Below, piece by piece: positions 10,508 to 18,623 of a DNA stretch of 64,000 nucleotides (its first letter is position 1; each line of letters starts with the position of its first letter). The notes under the pieces are model-generated. The model was given only the letters and a program-made list of their open reading frames with translations, searched no databases and was not told the origin of the DNA. Made by a program: the position numbers and the translations under genes. This DNA comes from Alphaproteobacteria bacterium (GTDB taxonomy: Bacteria > Pseudomonadota > Alphaproteobacteria > Rhodospirillales > Rhodospirillaceae), in the NCBI GenBank assembly GCA_030604885.1, contig JAUVUZ010000001.1, forward strand, positions 1 through 64,000, read 5' to 3'.

Positions 10508-11176
10508 ATGCGTATCCTCATCGTCGAGGACGACCGCAAGGTCAGCCACTGGCTCGGCACCAAGCTCCGCGCCCGAGGGCATGCCTGCAGTTTGGTGGAA
10601 GACGGCGAACGCGCCCTCGAGGCCCTGGAGGCGGAGGCGTTCGACGTGGTGGTGCTGGACCAGATGCTGCCGCACATGAGCGGACTCGAGGTGCTGCGCC
10701 GCCTGCACGGCCGCAACCATCCGCCGGTGATGATCCTCTCCGCCATCGACGGCCCGGAGAAGCGCGTCGACGGACTGCGCGCGGGCGCCGACGACTACCT
10801 CGGCAAGCCGTTCCACTTCGACGAACTGCTGGTGCGGCTGGAGTTGCTGTCGCGCCGCACCGCCACGGCCGACCACGACGGCCGCATCCTCTATGTCGAG
10901 GACTTGAGTCTCGACGAGATCAGCCGCACGGTCCGCCGCGCCGGTCGGCCGGTCGAACTCACCGACAAGGAGTTCAAGCTGCTGAACGTGCTGATGCGGC
11001 ACAAGGGGCAGACGGTGACGCGCACGATGCTGTTCGAGAAGGTGTGGGGATACGCCTTCGCGCCGCAAACCAATCTGATCGACGTCCACATGTCGAAGCT
11101 GCGGGCGAAGATCGACCGCGGCCACGCACGCGCGCTGCTGCAAACCGTGCGGGCGATCGGCTATGTTCTCGGTTGA
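10508..11176 (+). CDS. OmpR-family response regulator
   Basis: 222 aa. The receiver domain begins MRILIVEDDRKV and carries the phospho-acceptor Asp51 in VVVLDQMLPHMSG plus Lys in GKPF. A winged-helix OmpR/PhoB DNA-binding domain follows (RPVELTDKEFKLLNVLMRHK, NLIDVHMSKLRAKID). The start is placed at ATG 10508, where the receiver begins. It overlaps the kinase gene by 14 bp and lies between the heme importer and heme receptor genes, so a heme- or iron-related target set is likely but unproven. Confidence 0.92.
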   Translation: MRILIVEDDRKVSHWLGTKLRARGHACSLVEDGERALEALEAEAFDVVVLDQMLPHMSGLEVLRRLHGRNHPPVMILSAIDGPEKRVDGLRAGADDYLGKPFHFDELLVRLELLSRRTATADHDGRILYVEDLSLDEISRTVRRAGRPVELTDKEFKLLNVLMRHKGQTVTRTMLFEKVWGYAFAPQTNLIDVHMSKLRAKIDRGHARALLQTVRAIGYVLG

Positions 11177-12536
11177 GGTGGGCCGCGTCGCCCGGCGGCT
11201 GCGGGAGTTGGTGGGCACCAGCAGCTTCCGGCAGGCGGCGGCGATGGCGGTGTTCGTCCTGATTGCCGCCTCCGGCCTGATCTATCGCACCCACTGCGTG
11301 ATTTCCGAGAGTCTCGACGCCCATGTGGCCGAGATGGTCGGCCGCGACGTGGAGGGGCAATCCGCCGCTTCCCGCCTCGAAACCGCGTCGGCCCTCGCCG
11401 AGGCGTTGCGCGGGGGGCCGTCGGCGCCGGCACGGCGGGTGGCGGTGGCCGATGCCGGGGGTCGGGTGCTCCACGGCGACGCCGAGTTCGACCGGACGGT
11501 GTCGCGGGCCTGCGCCGGGCCGTGCGACCGGTTCCGCATCGCGGCGGAGGATGTCGAGTTCCTCGGCCGCCGCGTCGCGCTGGCCGACGGCGGCCATTAC
11601 ACCGTCGCCTACGACATCCGCCCGATGCTGGCGCGGTTGCGGGTTCTCTCCTCCGTCGCCGACACCACCCTGATCGGCATCGTGGTCTTGGCGCTGGGGC
11701 TGTGCGTCCACTTCAGCCTCCTCAACCTGCGGCGCGTCGAGCGCATCAGCCGCACCCTCGAACGCTTCGCGGGGGGCGACGCCGCCGCGCGGGTTCCGGT
11801 GCAGGGGCGCGACGAGTTCGCGCGCCTCGGCGGCGAGATCAACCTCGCCCTCGACCGCGTCAACCGCCTGGCGGAGGAGGTCAAGGATTCCTCCGGCCGC
11901 ATCGCCCACGAATTGCGCACGCCGCTGACCCGGCTGCAGAACCGCCTCATCAGCGCGGCGGACCAGACGCAGGGCTGCCTGCGCACCGAGTTGCTGTTCG
12001 CGGTGGAGGAGATCGGCAAGGTGCAAACCCTGTTTCGCGCGGTGATGCGCATCGGCGAGATCGAGACCGGCTGCTGCGCCCACCGCTTCGCCGAAATCGA
12101 CACGGCGGCGTTGCTCGCCGACCTGGCGGACTACTACCTGCCGCTGGCGGAGCGGCGCGACAGCGACCTCGAGCTGGAGGCGGCGCCGGACTGCCCGCTG
12201 TTCGGCGACCGCGACCTGCTGTTCCAGGCGGTCGCCAACCTGCTCGACAACGCCTTCAAATACGCTCCGGCGGGGGCGCCGGTGCGGCTCGTCGCCACCG
12301 GCGGCGAGGCATGGACCGAGATTTCGGTGATCGACCGCGGCGAGGGCATTCCCGAGGCGCAGCGCGCCCTGGCGATCCAGCGCTTCCGTCGCCTCGACAA
12401 TGCCGCCAACCGCCCGGGCAGCGGCCTCGGCCTGCCGCTCGCGGTGGCGATCGCGGAGCTGCATCGCGGCGCCCTGATCCTCGGCGACGCCCGGCCCGGG
12501 TTGATCGCGACCCTGCGTATCGCCCGCCGCCCCTGA
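11163..12536 (+). CDS. Sensor histidine kinase with periplasmic Cys pair
   Basis: 457 aa. TM1 at about 24-42, a periplasmic domain of roughly 120 residues, TM2 at about 165-188, a HAMP segment, the HisKA box RIAHELRTPL with His249, and an ATPase domain with N-box LLDNAFKYAP and GSGLGLPLAVAIAEL. The sensor domain is small and contains Cys117 and Cys121 (ACAGPC) plus Cys45 just after TM1. Position inside the heme island suggests sensing of heme, iron or envelope damage, which is inference. Confidence 0.9.
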   Translation: MFSVEVGRVARRLRELVGTSSFRQAAAMAVFVLIAASGLIYRTHCVISESLDAHVAEMVGRDVEGQSAASRLETASALAEALRGGPSAPARRVAVADAGGRVLHGDAEFDRTVSRACAGPCDRFRIAAEDVEFLGRRVALADGGHYTVAYDIRPMLARLRVLSSVADTTLIGIVVLALGLCVHFSLLNLRRVERISRTLERFAGGDAAARVPVQGRDEFARLGGEINLALDRVNRLAEEVKDSSGRIAHELRTPLTRLQNRLISAADQTQGCLRTELLFAVEEIGKVQTLFRAVMRIGEIETGCCAHRFAEIDTAALLADLADYYLPLAERRDSDLELEAAPDCPLFGDRDLLFQAVANLLDNAFKYAPAGAPVRLVATGGEAWTEISVIDRGEGIPEAQRALAIQRFRRLDNAANRPGSGLGLPLAVAIAELHRGALILGDARPGLIATLRIARRP

Positions 12537-12577
12537 GCGGTGAAGCATTCTTAATGCTCCGCGTCTTGCCTGAAAAT

Positions 12578-12596
12578 GAGACTGATTATCATTATC
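12578..12596. promoter_or_regulatory. Strong Fur box upstream of the heme receptor
   Basis: The minus strand reads GATAATGATAATCAGTCTC, 17 of 19 matches to the Fur consensus with 14 consecutive identities. It lies 168 bp before the receptor start, in the 227-bp gap after the kinase gene. Repression of the receptor by Fur with iron is expected. The remainder of the gap is AT-richer and probably holds the promoter and a leader. Confidence 0.8.
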
Positions 12597-12763
12597 GCTG
12601 CGACTGGAAGCGCGCCCGGAGCCGCTCTCCGGAAGCGAAACCGCCGCGATCGCAAGATTTCGCCGGGTTCGGCGGAGGTCGGTATTTAGACTGCTTTTAA
12701 AGTATTCTTCTGGGGCGGCTTCGTGTGCGACGACGACTTCACGCAACGGGAGCACGCAGAAAC

Positions 12764-14743
12764 ATGTTCACTGACAGATGGATCGTGGCCGCGGTCGCCG
12801 CCGGAAGCCTGGCGGGCGCCGCCCCGGCGCAGGCCCAGAGCGCCCCCGCCGCCACGATCCCGCTCGGCACCCTCAACGTCACCGCCGACCGGCCCGACGA
12901 CGCCAGCACCAACGCCACCCGCGTCGATCAGGCGCAGATCCAGAGCTACGGCGGCGTCGACGAGGCGCTGCGCTCCACCCCCGGCGTCTTCACCCAGGAC
13001 AACCCGCAGCAGCCGGGCTTCGGCGTCAACATTCGCGGCTTCGAGGGACAGGGGCGCGTCAACATGATGGTGGACGGAGTGCGGCAAAGCTTTCGCTTTT
13101 CCGGCCACGAGGCGGGCGGCTTCACCTACGTCGATCCCAACCTGCTGGCGGGGATGGACATTACCCGCGGCGAGGTGACCACCACCGGCGGCGGCGGCTT
13201 GGCCGGTTCGGTCAACTTCCGCACCCTCGACGTGGACGACATTCTGCGCGACGGCGCCGACAAGGGCGTGCTCGGCCGGGTGTCGTGGGGCAGCAACGGC
13301 GCGGGCTTTTCGGAAATGCTCTCCGCCGCCGCCAAGGTGGACCGCTACGGCATCGCCGCGGCGATCAGCAAGCGGGATTCCGACGATTACAAGGGCGGCG
13401 ACGGGCGCACCGTGGCCGACACCTCGCAGGACCTGATCTCCGGCCTCGTCAAGTTCAACGCCGAACTGGCGGAAGACCACCGCGTCGGCCTCGGCGCGGT
13501 GTTCTACAACAACGACTTCTTCGCCAACTCCTACGGCCAGACGGTTCAGAACAACACCTACACCGCCAAGTACAACTACAACCCGCGCAACGACGTCGTC
13601 GATCTCACCGTCAACGGCTACTACAACGACCTGAAGATGAAATACACCTCGGGCACCGGGTCGGCCGTCGGTCGCAACATCACCGACAAGGGCGCCGGGT
13701 TCGACGTCTCCAACCTCTCCTCCGTCGACCTTGGGGCGGTGCGCCTGCGCAGCACCAACGGCGTCGAATACTTCCACGACGACGTCACCAGCCGCAACGG
13801 CGGCGTCAACCCGGGCGACGGCACCGCCGCCACCGGCGGCGTGTTCACCGAGAACACCTTCACCTACGGCATCTTCGATCTCACCGGCGGCCTGCGCTAC
13901 AGCTTCTATTCGCTGAGCGGCAGCGGCACCCCGAGCGCCGCCTTCGGCGCCTACGACGTGGACATCTCGAAGGGCGAACTCGATCCCAAGATCACCCTCG
14001 CCGCGCGGGTCACCGACTGGCTCCAGCCCTACGCGACGTTCTCCCGCTCGATGCGCGCGCCGACGCTCCAGGAAACCATGCTGGGCGGCGACCATCCGGC
14101 GGCGGCCTCGGCGAGCTTCCTTCCCAACCCGAACCTCAAGCCGGAAACCCAGGTGGGCTGGGAGTTCGGCGCCAACGTCAAGGCCGCCGATCTGCTGACC
14201 AAGGGCGACAGCCTGACGATGCGCGCCGACTACTACGTGATGGACGTGGACGATTACGTCGCCTCGGCGATGAACGCCACCTGGAACCGCTACCAGTTCG
14301 TCAACGTCGACGGCACCACCCGGGTGCAGGGCGTCGAACTGGCGGCGACGTACGACATGGGCGCGGCGTTCGGCGACATCGCCTACACCCATTCGGATTC
14401 CGACCTGCCGTCGCAGACCCCCGGCCTCGGCGCCAGCCAGTACCAGCCCGACGACGTCGTCGCGCTGACGGCGGGGGTGCGGCTGCTGGACCGCAAGCTC
14501 ACCCTCGGCGGGCGCTACACCTACGTTTCCGGCGGCATGGTGGCCTCCGCCACCGGGGTGGCGCAGCGCAACGACGATTACGACATCGTCGACGCGTTCG
14601 CCAGTTACGCGGTGACCGACGGCATCGAGGTGAGCCTCAAGGCCACCAACCTGTTCGACGAGACCTACACGCCGTTCCTCACCAACAGCACCGAATACGG
14701 CCCGGGGCGGACGATCTACGTCACCACCCAGTTCCGCTTCTGA
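12764..14743 (+). CDS. hmuR: TonB-dependent heme/hemoglobin receptor
   Basis: 659 aa outer-membrane receptor. Signal peptide (VAAVAAGSLAGAAPAQAQ), plug domain with VNIRGFEGQGRVNMMVDGVR, then a 22-strand barrel ending in Phe (VTTQFRF). The heme-receptor signature RAP...NPNL is visible as SMRAPTLQE and FLPNPNLKPE. Start ATG 12764 fits a complete signal peptide. It would bring heme to the periplasm for HmuTUV. The exact ligand (free heme or hemoprotein) is not resolved. Confidence 0.88.
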   Translation: MFTDRWIVAAVAAGSLAGAAPAQAQSAPAATIPLGTLNVTADRPDDASTNATRVDQAQIQSYGGVDEALRSTPGVFTQDNPQQPGFGVNIRGFEGQGRVNMMVDGVRQSFRFSGHEAGGFTYVDPNLLAGMDITRGEVTTTGGGGLAGSVNFRTLDVDDILRDGADKGVLGRVSWGSNGAGFSEMLSAAAKVDRYGIAAAISKRDSDDYKGGDGRTVADTSQDLISGLVKFNAELAEDHRVGLGAVFYNNDFFANSYGQTVQNNTYTAKYNYNPRNDVVDLTVNGYYNDLKMKYTSGTGSAVGRNITDKGAGFDVSNLSSVDLGAVRLRSTNGVEYFHDDVTSRNGGVNPGDGTAATGGVFTENTFTYGIFDLTGGLRYSFYSLSGSGTPSAAFGAYDVDISKGELDPKITLAARVTDWLQPYATFSRSMRAPTLQETMLGGDHPAAASASFLPNPNLKPETQVGWEFGANVKAADLLTKGDSLTMRADYYVMDVDDYVASAMNATWNRYQFVNVDGTTRVQGVELAATYDMGAAFGDIAYTHSDSDLPSQTPGLGASQYQPDDVVALTAGVRLLDRKLTLGGRYTYVSGGMVASATGVAQRNDDYDIVDAFASYAVTDGIEVSLKATNLFDETYTPFLTNSTEYGPGRTIYVTTQFRF

Positions 14744-14747
14744 CTCC

Positions 14748-14780
14748 CTCCGGCGCCGGGTCTCCCGCCCGGCGCCGGAG
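14748..14780 (+). terminator. Perfect 13-bp hairpin between receptor and hutW
   Basis: CTCCGGCGCCGGG and CCCGGCGCCGGAG are perfect complements around a 7-base loop, starting 5 bp after the receptor stop. No T run follows, so it is more likely a partial terminator or an mRNA 3'-end stabiliser. It would set receptor expression above that of the downstream hutW-hutX-chuY genes. Confidence 0.55.
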
Positions 14781-14812
14781 ATTCGGCTTCCTTCTCGAAC
14801 CGCAGGCGCTTC

Positions 14813-16234
14813 ATGGCCCATCCTCTCGTTTTCGACCGTTACCTCGCGCCCGCTCCGGCCGGGCAGGCGTTCGCGCGCCGCGTCCACCACCCGTGGATGG
14901 ATCGTCGCCCGGTGCCCCTGGCCGACCCGGACGGACGCTACGCGGCGTTGCTGCGCGCGGACGGCGATCCGCGCCTCGCCTATGTCCACGTTCCCTTCTG
15001 CGCCAACCACTGCCTGTTCTGCGGTTTCTATCGCAACCGTACCGACGACGCGGCGATGCGGCGCTACGTCGACCACCTGGTGCGCGAGATCGCGGCGGAC
15101 GCGGCGCGCCCCGGCGTGTCGGCGCGGCCGGTGTCGGCGGTGTTCCTCGGCGGCGGCACGCCGAGCGCCCTCTCGGCCGAGGATCTGCACCGGGTGCTCG
15201 CGGCGCTGCGCGACCACCTGCCGCTCGCGCCCGATTGCGAGGTGACGGTGGAGGGACGCGTCGCCGGGTTCGACGCCGACAAGATCGACGCCTGCCTCGA
15301 CGCCGGGGCCAACCGCTTTTCCATCGGCATCCAGTCGTTCGACACCCGGCTGCGCCGCCGCATGGGCCGCAAGGCGGCGCGGGAAGAGGCGGAGGCCTTC
15401 CTCTCCGCGCTCGCGGCGCGGGGGCGCGCGGCGGTGATCTGCGACCTGATCTACGGCCTGCCCGGCCAGACCGACGCGATCTGGCGCGACGACGTCGCGA
15501 CCTGCGACCGCCTCGGCCTCGACGGCGTGGACCTCTATTGCCTGTCGCTCCAGCCCGGCAGCCCGCTCGCCCTTTCGATCGAGAAGGGGGCGCTGCCCCC
15601 GGCGGGGGACGAACCCTGCAACCTCGGTCGCTACCGCGACGGCTGCGACACGCTCGCCGCCGCCGGGTGGACGCGCCTCAGCCAGGCCCACTGGGGGCGC
15701 ACGCCGCGCGAGCGCAACCGCTACAACCGCCTCACCAAGCGGGGGGCGGATTGCCTCGCGTTCGGCGCCGGGGCGGGGGGCATGCTCGGCGGCCACCGCT
15801 TCATGAACGACGGCGACGTGGCGGCCTACGAGGCGCGCGTCGCGCTCGGCGAGAAGCCGATCGCGGCGATGCTCGCCCCCGCCGCCCGCCACGCCGCGCG
15901 GGGCGCGGTGATGGACGCCCTCGAACGCGGCAGCCTCGATTTCGCCGAACTGGACGCGGCGGTGGAGCCGGGCTTCGCCGCCGCCCTGGCGCCCCTGTTC
16001 GCCGAATGGCGGCGGCGCGGCCTCGCCGAGGCGGGTGCCGCCGCTCTCGCGCTCACCGCCGAGGGGCGTTACTGGTACAACACCCTCGCCGCCGCCCTGT
16101 TCGAGCTGATCGACGCCTATCTCGACGGCGCCGTGCCGCCCGCGATGCCGCCCCACGGCGGCGCCCGTCCGCGCCACCCCGGCGCCCATCCTCCCGCCTC
16201 TCATCCCGGAGATTCCCATGCCCGACATCCATGA
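14813..16234 (+). CDS. hutW: Radical SAM heme-degrading enzyme HutW/ChuW
   Basis: 473 aa HemN-related radical SAM protein. Cys63, Cys67 and Cys70 in FCANHCLFCGFY form the CX3CX2C cluster motif, followed by VFLGGGTPSAL and GIQSFDTRLRRRMGR typical of the HemN group. In E. coli O157 the homologue ChuW opens heme without oxygen, releasing iron and giving anaerobilin. Order hutW-hutX-chuY with overlapping genes supports this assignment over coproporphyrinogen oxidase. The C-terminus ends in a Pro/His-rich tail that overlaps hutX by 17 bp. Confidence 0.88.
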   Translation: MAHPLVFDRYLAPAPAGQAFARRVHHPWMDRRPVPLADPDGRYAALLRADGDPRLAYVHVPFCANHCLFCGFYRNRTDDAAMRRYVDHLVREIAADAARPGVSARPVSAVFLGGGTPSALSAEDLHRVLAALRDHLPLAPDCEVTVEGRVAGFDADKIDACLDAGANRFSIGIQSFDTRLRRRMGRKAAREEAEAFLSALAARGRAAVICDLIYGLPGQTDAIWRDDVATCDRLGLDGVDLYCLSLQPGSPLALSIEKGALPPAGDEPCNLGRYRDGCDTLAAAGWTRLSQAHWGRTPRERNRYNRLTKRGADCLAFGAGAGGMLGGHRFMNDGDVAAYEARVALGEKPIAAMLAPAARHAARGAVMDALERGSLDFAELDAAVEPGFAAALAPLFAEWRRRGLAEAGAAALALTAEGRYWYNTLAAALFELIDAYLDGAVPPAMPPHGGARPRHPGAHPPASHPGDSHARHP

Positions 16235-16736
16235 TCCCTCGCAGCTCCTCCGCCAGCAACTCGCCGCCGATCCTGGCGGCATCCTCGAAGCGGTCGCCGC
16301 CCGCGCCGGGGTATCCCTGCGCGCCGTAATCGCCTGCCTGCCCGAGGCGATGCGGTCCTTCGCCGCCGGCGCCCACGCCGAGGCGGCGATGGCCGACATC
16401 GCCGACTGGGGCGAGGTGACGATGCTGGTCCACACCGAGGACCTGGTGCTCGAATGCAAGGGGCCGGTGCCGCGCGGCAGCTTCGGCCGGGGTTACTTCA
16501 ACCTCGGCGGCGGCAGCCCGATCGGCGGCCACATCCGCCTCGACCGCTGCGCCGAGATCGCCTTCGTGCGCCGCCCCTTCATGGGCAGCGGCGACAGTTG
16601 CGCGGCGATCTTCCTCAACGGCGACGGCGGCGCGATGTTCAAGATCTTCGTCGGCCGCGACGCCGCGCGCGCCCTCCGCGCAGATCAGGTGGAGCGGTTC
16701 TCGGCGCTGCGGGCGCGCCTGTGCGGTGCGGCGTGA
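16218..16736 (+). CDS. hutX: Heme carrier protein HutX/ChuX
   Basis: 172 aa, the usual size. The fold is the single HemS-like repeat of HutX/ChuX, with a short N-terminal helical part, then WGEVTMLVHTEDLVLE, GYFNLGGGSPIGGHI and SCAAIFLNGDG. Family members bind heme in the cytoplasm and pass it to the degrading enzyme. It is translationally coupled to both neighbours. Confidence 0.88.
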   Translation: MPDIHDPSQLLRQQLAADPGGILEAVAARAGVSLRAVIACLPEAMRSFAAGAHAEAAMADIADWGEVTMLVHTEDLVLECKGPVPRGSFGRGYFNLGGGSPIGGHIRLDRCAEIAFVRRPFMGSGDSCAAIFLNGDGGAMFKIFVGRDAARALRADQVERFSALRARLCGAA

Positions 16737-17383
16737 TGGCGGTGCCGATCCTGGTGCTGTTCGGCGCACGCGCGGGAACCGGCCTCGCGCTGGCCGGGCA
16801 GGCGCGCGCCGCCGGATACGCGGTGGTGGCGGCGGTGCGCCCGGGGGCGGACGCCGGGGCGCTCGCCGCCCTGGGCTGCCGGGTGGTGGTGGCGGACGCC
16901 TGCGACGCGGCGGCGGTGGGCGCGGTGTTCCGGGGCCTGCCGCCGGGGATTCTGGTGGCGAGCACCCTCGGCGGCGGCGCGGGCGACGCCTTCGTCGACG
17001 ATATCGGCAACCGCGCGGTGGTCGACGCGGCCCTGGCCCACGACGCCGGGCGCCTGCTGCTGGTGTCGTCGCTGGGCGCGGGCGACAGCCGGGCGTGCGC
17101 CTCCGCGCGCCTGCTCGCGGCGATCGGCGAGGTGCTGGCGGCCAAGACGCGGGCGGAGGAGCATCTGCGCGCCTCGGGGCTGGATCACGTGATCCTCCGC
17201 CCCGGCGGCCTGCGCGACGGCCCGCCCACCGGCACCGGGATTCTCTCCCCGGCCGCCGACCTGCACGGCTTCATCACCCGCGGCGAACTCGCCCGCCTGG
17301 CGCTGGACCGCCTGATGTCCGATTCGCCCGTCGGGGTCACGCTCACGGCGGTGGATCCGCAGCAATCCCCCCGACCGGCCTGA
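16736..17383 (+). CDS. chuY: ChuY-like NAD(P)H-dependent reductase
   Basis: 215 aa NAD(P)-binding Rossmann protein of the atypical SDR type. It starts VPILVLFGARAGTGLALA, a GxxxGxG-like dinucleotide site, with LLLVSSLGAG and LRPGGLRDGPPTG further on. ChuY in enterobacteria reduces the linear tetrapyrrole made by ChuW. ATG 16736 overlaps the hutX stop (TGATG). It ends 5 bp from the convergent LysR gene. Confidence 0.8.
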   Translation: MAVPILVLFGARAGTGLALAGQARAAGYAVVAAVRPGADAGALAALGCRVVVADACDAAAVGAVFRGLPPGILVASTLGGGAGDAFVDDIGNRAVVDAALAHDAGRLLLVSSLGAGDSRACASARLLAAIGEVLAAKTRAEEHLRASGLDHVILRPGGLRDGPPTGTGILSPAADLHGFITRGELARLALDRLMSDSPVGVTLTAVDPQQSPRPA

Positions 17384-17388
17384 CCGGA

Positions 17389-18375
17389 TCACGTCGCCGG
17401 GTCGGGCAGGCGCTGGGGGATCGGGATGTCGCGGATGCGGTCGAGCAGGTGGGCGAGGAAGACCTCCTCCGCCGGGTTGAGGCGGGCCGCAGGGTTCCAG
17501 ACGATGTGAATGTCCACCGGCGCGACGCCCTCGTCGGGCGGCAGGGGCCAGAGCTGCCCGGCGGCGACGTCGGGCGCGGCGATGTGTTCGGGCAGGGGGC
17601 CGATGCCGAGGCCGCAGACGATCATCCGCCGCACCTCGTCGAGGTTGGACGACGAGCCGATCACCCGTCCGGCGAACCCTTCCTTGGCGCGGAACACCGC
17701 CAGCGGCGACAGCATGCCGTCGATCTGGTCGGAGACGAACGAGACGAAGTTCTCCTGCCGCAGGTCGTGGGTGACGAGGCCGCGCTCGCTGAACAGGCGG
17801 TGCGGCGCGCCGCAATAGAGGCGGTAGGTCTGCCGCACCAGGATTTCCGACGACAGGCCCGGCACCGGCTCGCGCATCAGGCAGATGCCGAGGGAGCCGG
17901 TCTTCTGTTGCAGGCCCTGGTGGACCTCGGCGGCGGATTGCACGTCGAAGCGGAAGGTGACCAGCGGGTGGCGCTGGTGGAAGCTGCGCACCGCGTCGTC
18001 CAGGGTGCGGGTCTGCACGCGGCTGATCATCAGCACCCGCACGTGGCCGGTGATCTCCTCGCCGATGTCGCGCACCATCATGCCGAAGCGCGAGATGTTG
18101 CCGTAGATCTCCACCACGTCGCGATAGATGCTCTCGCCTGCCTCGGTGACGCGGAAGCGCCCGCCGCCGCGCTGGATCAACTGGCGGCCGAGGTGCTGTT
18201 CGAGGCGCTTCAGGGCGAGGCTGACGGCGGGCTGGGTGAGGCAGAGGCGGGTGGCGGCGCTGGTGATGCCGCCCTCCTGCACCACCACCAGGAAGGTGCG
18301 CAGCAGGTTCCAGTCCAGCTCGCGGCTGAAGCGTTCCGGGTCGGCGGGGGCGGCGGGTTTCATCGAGTCACCCAT
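17389..18375 (-). CDS. LysR-family transcriptional regulator
   Basis: 328 aa. The N-terminal winged helix (about 20-80) contains LRTFLVVVQEGGITSAATRL and LTQPAVSLALKRLEQHLG. The rest is a periplasmic-binding-like co-inducer domain with an ICLMREPV segment. Start ATG 18375 is used, and an internal ATG at 18363 is also possible. It diverges from the acyl-amine/GABA operon and probably activates it. The co-inducer is unknown. Confidence 0.9.
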   Translation of the reverse strand: MGDSMKPAAPADPERFSRELDWNLLRTFLVVVQEGGITSAATRLCLTQPAVSLALKRLEQHLGRQLIQRGGGRFRVTEAGESIYRDVVEIYGNISRFGMMVRDIGEEITGHVRVLMISRVQTRTLDDAVRSFHQRHPLVTFRFDVQSAAEVHQGLQQKTGSLGICLMREPVPGLSSEILVRQTYRLYCGAPHRLFSERGLVTHDLRQENFVSFVSDQIDGMLSPLAVFRAKEGFAGRVIGSSSNLDEVRRMIVCGLGIGPLPEHIAAPDVAAGQLWPLPPDEGVAPVDIHIVWNPAARLNPAEEVFLAHLLDRIRDIPIPQRLPDPAT

Positions 18376-18611
18376 AAATTCGAATGACGGTGGAGCGGAC
18401 TGTCTGCCGCTAAAAGGTGCATCGAAATTCGACGCCAATTTATTTGCTCGAATTATCGGCGGAATTTTCGCCCGGAACCGGACGGAATTCCAGGAAAATT
18501 CGCATTTCCATAAATTCGGCTTATGGAGGGGATGAGCAATCGCAATTTGCCCCCGGCCGCCGGGCGGCGCTTCCTGAATACGGGCGCAGGCTGTGCGTCG
18601 GCGGACGGAGG
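18376..18611. promoter_or_regulatory. AT-rich divergent control region, LysR sites
   Basis: About 235 bp, much richer in A+T than the flanks. A motif like AAATTCG recurs, for example at 18376, 18424 and 18512. A clean inverted repeat, CCATAAATTCGGCTTATGG at 18508-18526, has 6-bp arms around 7 bases, close to the T-N11-A form of LysR boxes. Binding by the adjacent LysR protein is inferred. Confidence 0.55.
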
Positions 18612-18623
18612 ATGCGATCGGTG

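Noticed and set aside
14813-16234. Annotation of the radical SAM gene as coproporphyrinogen oxidase HemN
   Set aside because: Its neighbours hutX and chuY and its position after a heme receptor fit heme degradation, not heme synthesis.
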